A stretch of 64,000 nucleotides of DNA from Chrysemys picta bellii (lineage: Eukaryota > Chordata > Testudines > Emydidae), in assembly GCF_011386835.1 (NCBI RefSeq), contig NC_088804.1, positions 34,025,549 to 34,089,548 of the forward strand, written 5' to 3'. Of this stretch, positions 57,420 through 64,000 are shown one piece after another (positions within the stretch are counted from its first letter, which is position 1; each line of letters begins with the position of its first letter). Position numbers and translations under genes: made by a program. The notes beneath the pieces are model-generated. The model was not told the DNA's origin. It made no database searches and was given only the letters and a program-made list of their open reading frames with translations.

Positions 57420-59495
57420 GCCGTGCATTTCATGGACATCCATCCCAGATAAACAATTGAGGCTGGGCAATTATACCTAAAGAGCACAATGTATCACTCT
57501 TCAACAGGCTTAAATCAACAACATTATCTGTGGTGGGCCCTATCATTCTTATCATGCCATCTCACATGCAATTTATTGATGGATAATTCTTGGCCTTTTT
57601 GCTTACCAAAATTTTACTCGGTCACTGCATCCCCAAACGTTTGATGGTTGAGGGTCAATTATTTGGCAAAAACCAATTTGCTGAAGAAAGAAATTTTTAC
57701 ATTATTTTTTGAAATGTTCTGGATGGTTATTACCATATATAAACTCTTACAGTTTTTGTATTTTAATTTTCAAACTTTAATATGCAAAGCTTATATTTGA
57801 ATATCGTTATACAAATATGTGCACAGCCACAGCAATACTCAAAACAGTTTACTTAAGAGAGAAATAGGACCAAGGTGCATATAGTGCCTCTCTCTTTCAC
57901 CATCCTTCTAGGATCAGCTAGTAAACAAGGTAGTGGCCCTGCATTTTAAGCATTGTGGAGGAAACCTGCAATTTATTAAAGAAGAATGTCCACCAACTGA
58001 GTTATGAGTGCAGAATAAGTCAAATTTTATTTTATTTTATGAATAACATACTGAGTATCACTCTTAGGTAATGGAAACCCCAAAATTCTACAGTCAGAAA
58101 TAATAAACTAATTTAAAATACATATAATACCTGTTTTTGCAGCTACTATTTACACATATCTAATGTCTTAGTTTACAAACATTCACAGCTTAGTAGAAAT
58201 AAGCATAGGTTTCATATCCAACTCTAGTGGTTTATAAAAAAATCTTTAGAATTGAAAACAAAACAAAGCATCAGCTAATATTGTTTGCTTCACCTGCAAC
58301 ATAGTGAAGTTATTAGAGTATGTTACTCACTGAACACTGACACTGAGATCTCACAATTGGTTATATAATTGGATTTAATATTGTTGACTTATTAATTCCA
58401 CAAGTACCTGGTTATTATATTGGTAAAGGACATTCCCAGATTCCAAAATGCAAAACTTGTGGTTGGAGCAGAGACAGGAAAGTATTCTAAAATTATTTTT
58501 CTTGCTAGTTGTTGGCCTCCAAACACCTACTATCACGTACAGCAGAAAACAATAGTAAATGGAATGGTCAAAGCCAGATTGTCCAGTTGAAGAAAAACTG
58601 AAATGATGCTCCTCCAGCAAAATTTAAATGGCTTATTGATTAACTTGTACCTGACTCTCCACGGTCGTACACTCATTCAGTCATTGATATGAGTGCAAAG
58701 TGGGTGTAAAACACTCCTGAAACAGAGTATACATCAGAAGACAGTTGAATAATGTAAGCCATTCAGATTGTTATGTTGAATTAAAAATGAAATGATGCCA
58801 TATGATCAATAGTATAGGTTATTTCACAACTGAGAATGCTCTACTCATTGAGACAACTCTTCAATAAACCTCTTAAATTTTGTTTGATGACTTTATATAC
58901 CACATATTCCTTAGCATCATCATCTTTAGAGCATTCTTTCCATAAATAAAGAGATACACTTCCCAATGTTTCCTGTGGCTATCAGTTAACTACTATGTAT
59001 CTTTGAAAAACTAATTACTTTTGTTTAAAGAATCTCAAACTTCCCTTTAAAAGTAACTCTCAGCTCCCAAGTACTACTCTTTTAAAATCTGTACTGATTA
59101 TTTGCAATTGATTGTATTAGCAGAATCAGCAAGACAGGAAATATTGAGATAATGTAGCACACTGAACTGTATGCCTTGTATTTGCCCCTGCACTGCATAT
59201 TGTATATTTTGAACACTCCATATGACATTCAACAGCCCAGGGGAAGGTCTTTGTCAGAGCAACAGAGAATCTGACATCTTTCCTGCTCACCAGTATTTAT
59301 AATCCAAAAGCCAGTTCACTATTGTATTTTGTCATCCGTGTGTCCTGACTGTTTAACCAAATATACATGTTGGATCATTGTGGCACACGATATATTACAT
59401 CATGAAGTGCTCATTGACCCAAGTTACATCTCTGCTATTATTAATAGCTATTATTCATAGAGTACCATAGTTGTGTATAGTGCTTTACAAGCAAT
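57420..59495. other. Intron, nothing recognised
   Basis: AT-rich unique sequence. TTTTATTTTATTTTAT at 58025-58041 is a short pentanucleotide run. Confidence 0.5.
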
Positions 59496-59500
59496 AAAAA

Positions 59501-60133
59501 TTAAGTGTCAAAGATCAATAATTTGGGAATGCTCAGCTTTGTGGTGAAGTTCTCTATTAAAAGATAGTTGTTCAAATGGTCAACTTCACTACAGATCATT
59601 TTCTCATGATCTACAAATGTAAAGTGGATTCTTGATTCCTCTTCAAACAGCACAGAAACATGTGCACAGCTCCTAAAATCCTTAGTAAATCCATGTAAAA
59701 TATATTTTGCCTTATTCTTATCTGAAAGGCTAGCTAATATTCCTCTAAAGATTCCAACTTGATTGAGATTTAAGTTCTTCATATTAGTCTGCACCTGACA
59801 ACCATAATATGGGTAATGCTTTCCCCAATATTTACCTTGCTTACTGTAGTAGCTCTGTTGCAGTAATAAGCATATGATATCCCTTCACCTTGTACATTAC
59901 CACTTATTTCGGCATTATTTTTCCTATATGTGCCTTTGTAACTCATATACTCTTTGGAGGAGAGGACAAGCTGGTATAGGATCACAAATTCTGTACATAA
60001 TTGCATAGTCATCTAATCCTGGATGGTACATTTTTGCTCTCAGCAAAGAAAAACTTGCATTCATCATATGAACCTGCTGTTCCCTCCTAGCATCCTTGGA
60101 TCCTCCTGGTCTTTTCAGGACACTGCATTGCAT
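59501..60133 (-). other. Protein-like minus-strand frames, unrecognised
   Basis: The frame 59794-59501 (97 codons) includes VGIFRGILASLSDKNKAKYI then LHGFTKDFR. The frame 60133-59924 includes YHPGLDDYAIMYRICDPIPA. They are in different frames, with a stop-rich 130-bp gap between. The first phrase weakly recalls the '...YLLxGFxxGF' region of tyrosine-recombinase retrotransposons. It may be chance; no motif is decisive. Confidence 0.2.
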
Positions 60134-60329
60134 AATGTACTCACATAAATGCTAAATGCAGGTATCAGCTGGCATAAATGCTAAATACAGAGACAATATA
60201 AATTAATTATCTTTCTTTTCTTCCATTTTATGCTGTTTCCTAGGCTTCCAAAGAAATAGCTTCACACATTCTCTTCATCATAATTTTCAACTTGCAAACA
60301 GATTTAGACATTTAATAGTACCTTTCCAA

Positions 60330-60540
60330 CCTCTGATAATACCACCGAGCTATCATAGTAATTTTCATCGCTAGATCTCAAATCACTTTACAAAGAAGGC
60401 AAGTATCATTTTACAAATGAGGAAACTGAGGCACGGATAGGTGAAGTGACTTGTCCAAGGTCACCCAGTAGGTCAGTGGCAGAGCTGGGAATAGAACCTC
60501 AGTCTTCTAAGCTCCAATCCAGTGGTCCGTCTACTGGACA
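60330..60540 (-). repeat. MIR (CORE-SINE), minus orientation
   Basis: TTACAAATGAGGAAACTGAG, GCACGGATAGGTGAAGTGAC, TTGTCCAAGGTCACCCAGTA and CAGTGGCAGAGCTGGGAATA are the inverse of the MIR core in correct order. It is the clearest MIR in the window and well preserved for an element of that age. Confidence 0.92.
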
Positions 60541-60689
60541 AAACTGCTTCTAGGCTAAACATCCAAGCAAACACTAAAAATAGACTACTCCTTCTGTATC
60601 CTTTAAAGAGGGGACTTTAACACCAATAGCTACTTCACGGTATAGCCATTTAATATCACAAATTGCCCATTTAGTGATTAAGAATGCAC

Positions 60690-62110
60690 CCTATATGAGA
60701 CCCTGCAACAAACCGGCTCAGTCCTATCTTGCCGTAAAATGTCTGAGGGAACAGATGATTCTCGCAGTGTGACCTGAAAGTCAACAAATCCTGGCTCAAG
60801 GATCAAGGAAGGAAGAAGTTCCAGAGTTGCTCATGGGAAATCCCCTGCCAGCAACTTCCTAAGCCTGGCATCTGTTAGCTCAATCACATTGACTAATTAC
60901 AAATACCACAGAAAATTTGGCCAAACTTTATATTAAAGTTCCATTTATAAATAGTTTATACAGAATTAGTAAATGATTAATAGATATTATAAAAATGTTA
61001 TGAACATGAGTAATATATCTTATAGAGGATTATAAGCACATCAGTAGAAAGATAGATCATGGTTATAAGCCATGTTTATCAGTAACCTAATTAGCTGCTA
61101 GACTCTGACGGTCCCTAATAATTAGTCATTTATTAAAACACCTTTTAATAATAAATCATTTATAAATGGAACCTTAATGCAAAGTGTGACCCAAAACTTT
61201 ATAAGTCAAAACCAACATCTGACATTCCACCCAGAAACTAACTGGAAGGCAACGTAGATCTCAGAGCACCGATATAAGTGTTTTCTGCATAAACCTTCAC
61301 TTAATAAGGAAGCAGCTGAAACCTTTACCAACTTAAGTTAGTGAATGGTATAGTGCCATAGAGAGCACTGCAGCAGCCTAATCCCAATCTGACGAAGGCA
61401 GGGAGAATTGTAAAAAGTCCCATATCAGAAAGTCCTGTTTCTGGGCTACTACTTCTGTATGTCCATTCCTGAGCAGAGGAGGATCTAAATCAATCCTCAT
61501 CCGGCTAACAAATGGCAGAAAAACTCCCTCCGTTAAGGGGACTGATATAAATCACCATTTCTTCTGGTTGCTTTCCCAGCAGTACAATCATACCACAGCC
61601 ATCCATGGATGGAGCCAGAGCTTCATCTGAGCTCCAGTTTCACCCTGATGCTGGATAAGTCTCTGTTCACCAAAAGGGTCAGGAGACACAGAGGTGGGTG
61701 TCATTAGCATAAAGATATTGTAGCCCAGGCCTCCTCATTAACCTGCCTAGTAGCCTCATATGCATGTTAAGCAGGATGGACAACACCTCAGAACCCTGTA
61801 GTACTCTGCATGGGAGAGCCCTCGGGACAGATGAGCAATTCTTAATGCCACCCTGTCTCAGAAAGAAAGAATGGATACATTCCATAGCAACCCCGTCTAT
61901 ACGTGGGAGGTCTGCAGATATGTCACTGAAACCTCATGATCAAGAATAATGAAGGAGACTGGCAGGTCTAAAAGAACCAGCAAGCAACAGCTAATGGTGC
62001 TTGGCTTGTGTACAATACCGAGACTGAAACCAGATTGAGTGGGGTCAAGGAAAGCTGAAGATTCTGGATATTGCCAAAGTGGCCTCACAACAGGGTCTGT
62101 TTAGCTGTCC
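60690..62110 (-). pseudogene. L2-like LINE relic with reverse-transcriptase trace
   Basis: On the minus strand, 62050-61680 reads LLDLPVSFIILDHE, a broken stretch, then LPCRVLQGSEVLSILLNMHM and LLGRLMRRPGLQYLYANDTH. This matches the LINE phrase 'GVPQGSVLSPLLFNIYM...YADDTQLY', with the active-site YADD now YAND. Further down comes WLHPWMAVVW-like text. The 60690-61330 part has phrases (TTCCAGAGTTGCTC; CACTGCAGCAGCCTAATCCC) that I associate with the same LINE. The RT core is well supported; the outer limits are approximate. Confidence 0.6.
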
Positions 62111-62114
62111 CTGA

Positions 62115-62850
62115 GGAGAGCAGAAGGGAACATGTGATTGTCTGACTCTTCTGCATACCAATCTCACTCAATCCTCCCTGTGGTGTTTGTACTTCACTTT
62201 CTATTGCCATCAGAGTTATGTGACTACATAATAACTTCTTTATTCAACACTCTAGCTATGGTTAATGGGGGGTGATGGGAAGAACTGACTTCACTGCCTG
62301 GTTTTGGTCTTACAAAATAGCAGAGAGTTCAGACTGATTAATGCGAAGGACTCTAGTCTGAATTTACAAAGTGTTACTTTCTGCATGATGACATAAGCTC
62401 TGTAGTGTGCCATGCAGTATGGTGTAGAGTCAGAACATGGCTCATTTCACACACATCCCACTGGTACAAGCACAGTACGTTAAGGCTTCTCCATAGCAAG
62501 TGGTCTTTCATTCACATTGTGAGGAAACGGTCTTTCACACACACATTGCCTCTGATGACCCCAGAACATGTACTTACATCAAAGCAGTTAAATATGCTCC
62601 TGCTCCATTGCTTCCTGGCCTTTGCAGACTGCCAGTTTCTTAGTGTAGCCTTCTAATCAGCTGTTCTGTGGATTCTTGGAAACACATCAGCCTGATATCT
62701 GCTGACAACTTTCATAACTGCCTTTAGCACTATCGGTAAGGTAGTAGTTTGTTCCTTCCAGGCACCCATAATATATTGATTTTACATTGGGATAGATTCT
62801 GATCTTAACTACACCAGTGTAAATCTCGAGTGACTCCACAGAAACCAGTG
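62115..62850. other. Intron, nothing recognised apart from an old motif
   Basis: At 62792-62850 GATTCTGATCTTAACTACAC, CAGTGTAAATCTCGAGTGAC and TCCACAGAAACCAGTGTG belong to the dispersed TTACAC/GTGTAA motif family. No gene was seen. Confidence 0.5.
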
Positions 62851-62858
62851 TGATAACT

Positions 62859-63642
62859 TAGGGTTACCATACGTCCGGATTTTCCCGGACATGTCCGGCT
62901 TTTTGGTCCTCAAATCCCCGTCCGGGAGGAAATTCCGAAAAGCCGGACATGTCTGGGAAAATAGGGAGGGGTCATGAGGCTTGGGTCCAGGCCGGAGCCG
63001 CTGGGGCTGGAGCCGGAGCCGCTGGGGCCGGCGGTGCTCGGCCATCGGCCTGCGCCGCTCAGCCAGGGCCGGGGCTGGTGCCGGGCCGGAGCCGCTTGGC
63101 CGGAACCGGGGCTCAAGCCGAGCCGGGCCGGAGCCGCTGGGACTGGGGGTGCTCAGCTGCCGGCTGGCGCCACTCAGCCAGGGCCGGGGCTGGAACCGCC
63201 GGGGCTGGGGCGGGCTGGAGCCGCTCGGCCGGGGCCGGCGCGCTCGTCCGGAACCGGGGCTGGCGCCCCAGGGCCCAAGCCGAGCCAGACCAGAGCCTCT
63301 TGGCCGGGGCCGGCCACCGGAGGGAGCCGCTCGGCCGGGGGGGCTGGACTGGGCTGCGCCTCCTCGCACCCCACCCCCCGTCCCGTTCCAGCTTACCTGC
63401 TGCCTGCCTCCCTGCCTGTTTCAGGCTTCCCGCGAACATTTGATTTGCAGGAAGCACGGGAGGGGGAGGAGCAGGGGGCAGAGCATTCAGGGGAGGGGGC
63501 GGAGTTGGGGCAGGGAATTTGGGGAAGGGGCGGAGTTGGGATGGGGCGGGGCAGAGTCGGGGCGGGGAAGGGGCGGAGTTGGGGCGGGGCCGGGGCCCCG
63601 TGGAGTGTCCTCTTTTTGTTGTGTTAAAATATGGTAACCCTA
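62859..63642. mobile_element. GC-rich hAT MITE, 784 bp
   Basis: It begins TAGGGTTACCATACGTCCGG and ends AAAATATGGTAACCCTA. GATAACT flanks both sides (62852-62858 and 63643-63649). The subterminal part has two copies of CCGGACATGTC. The middle is an expanded GC-rich tract with repeated GGAGCCGCTGGG, GGGCCGGGGCTGG and GGGGCGGAGTTGGGG motifs. All large frames here (for example 62974-63627 plus and 63718-63113 minus; Gly/Ala/Pro/Arg-rich) are composition artefacts. Confidence 0.88.
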
Positions 63643-63649
63643 GATAACT

Positions 63650-64000
63650 GAGGTCCAAATCTTGCCCAGTGACACTGCTCACCTGAATGCTGTTTTTGAG
63701 AGGATAGTAGTCTATCATTCTTCCTTCTTGGTAGTTATTCTTATGCTGATCAGTATCATCTTGTTATCTTGCACTTCCCCTCACCTATCTGTTGTATCCA
63801 CCTGTTGTCTCTTGTCTTATACCTAGAGCATAAGTTCTGCACAGCCAAGAAACTGCCCCAGAAGAATACCTACTTATACGTCCCACTGCAAGAAGCTGGA
63901 AGAAAAGAGCATCCCTGAATAGATAAAGTTCCTATTGACTTCTTTGGAGTTGTGGGTGCTCAGTACCTCTGAATATTAGATCCATGGGCTCATCCACTGT
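63650..64000. other. Intron, nothing recognised
   Basis: Unique sequence up to the window edge. No splice-flanked exon was seen. Confidence 0.5.

Larger units (their letters stand above)
33261..64000 (+). other. CDYL2: First part of CDYL2 intron 1
   Basis: No sequence encoding a chromodomain (VERIVDK and the aromatic cage WEYL...W) was seen downstream on the plus strand, so exon 2 lies outside the window. CDYL2 is known for a very long first intron in other vertebrates. The intron is filled with the transposon remains listed separately. Confidence 0.65.

Noticed and set aside
62809..63718. Frames of 160-218 codons rich in Gly, Ala, Pro and Arg
   Set aside because: They lie inside the GC-rich hAT MITE and result from its repeats.
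1..64000. A novel multi-gene system
   Set aside because: Apart from CDYL2 exon 1, the coding-like sequence is decayed transposon material or unrecognised single frames; nothing shows coordinated genes.

Overview
The window looks like vertebrate nuclear DNA from a reptile, most likely a turtle. The reasons are AT-rich unique sequence with one CpG island, CR1 and L2-like LINE debris, ancient MIR-type SINEs, many small hAT elements with 8-bp target duplications, and retroposons with the 3' tail (GACTAACACGGCTAC) that I know from turtle genomes. The species cannot be read from the sequence. There are no operons or ribosome binding sites here, and most long open frames are chance frames or decayed transposon genes.

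Only one host gene can be supported. At 33237-33260 an ATG in good context encodes MASGDLYE, followed at once by a GT splice donor, inside a CpG island of about 1 kb (32880-33910). This matches the start of CDYL2, a chromodomain Y-like transcriptional co-repressor. The gene runs on the + strand. Sequence upstream of about 32.9 kb is intergenic, and 33261-64000 is the first part of intron 1. The chromodomain exon was not seen, so it should lie beyond the window.

The upstream half (1-32.9 kb) holds, in order: a 1.3-kb solo LTR with a 79-bp tandem array, inserted five bases inside a hAT MITE; a Harbinger-like element with a broken Myb/SANT gene; a mariner-type MITE; a foldback hAT element with hAT dimerisation-domain sequence in both arms and a retroposon nested in one arm; a complete 360-bp retroposon with 14-bp target duplications; a solo LTR at 15.2 kb; a second foldback element at 20.1-21.9 kb carrying a MITE and a small LTR; a second copy of the GC-rich hAT MITE at 23.4 kb; and a p53-type double palindrome at 24.4 kb.

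The intron half (33-64 kb) holds a 5'-truncated retroposon, nested MITEs at 39.3-39.7 kb, a third GC-rich hAT MITE, an unrecognised 211-codon frame with broken flanking frames (42.8-44.3 kb), an 82-bp minisatellite, a 2.3-kb minus-strand CR1 LINE cut by a hAT MITE, a possible BED-finger relic, two more hAT elements at 53-54.6 kb, a rearranged LINE with an apparent 5' inversion, an L2-like LINE and a GC-rich hAT MITE near the right end.

I found no intact autonomous element and no clearly new multi-gene system. The items most worth a second look are the unrecognised frame at 43.4 kb, the p53-like site, the two foldback elements, the duplicated block at 16.7/18.2 kb and the nested insertions that give relative ages.
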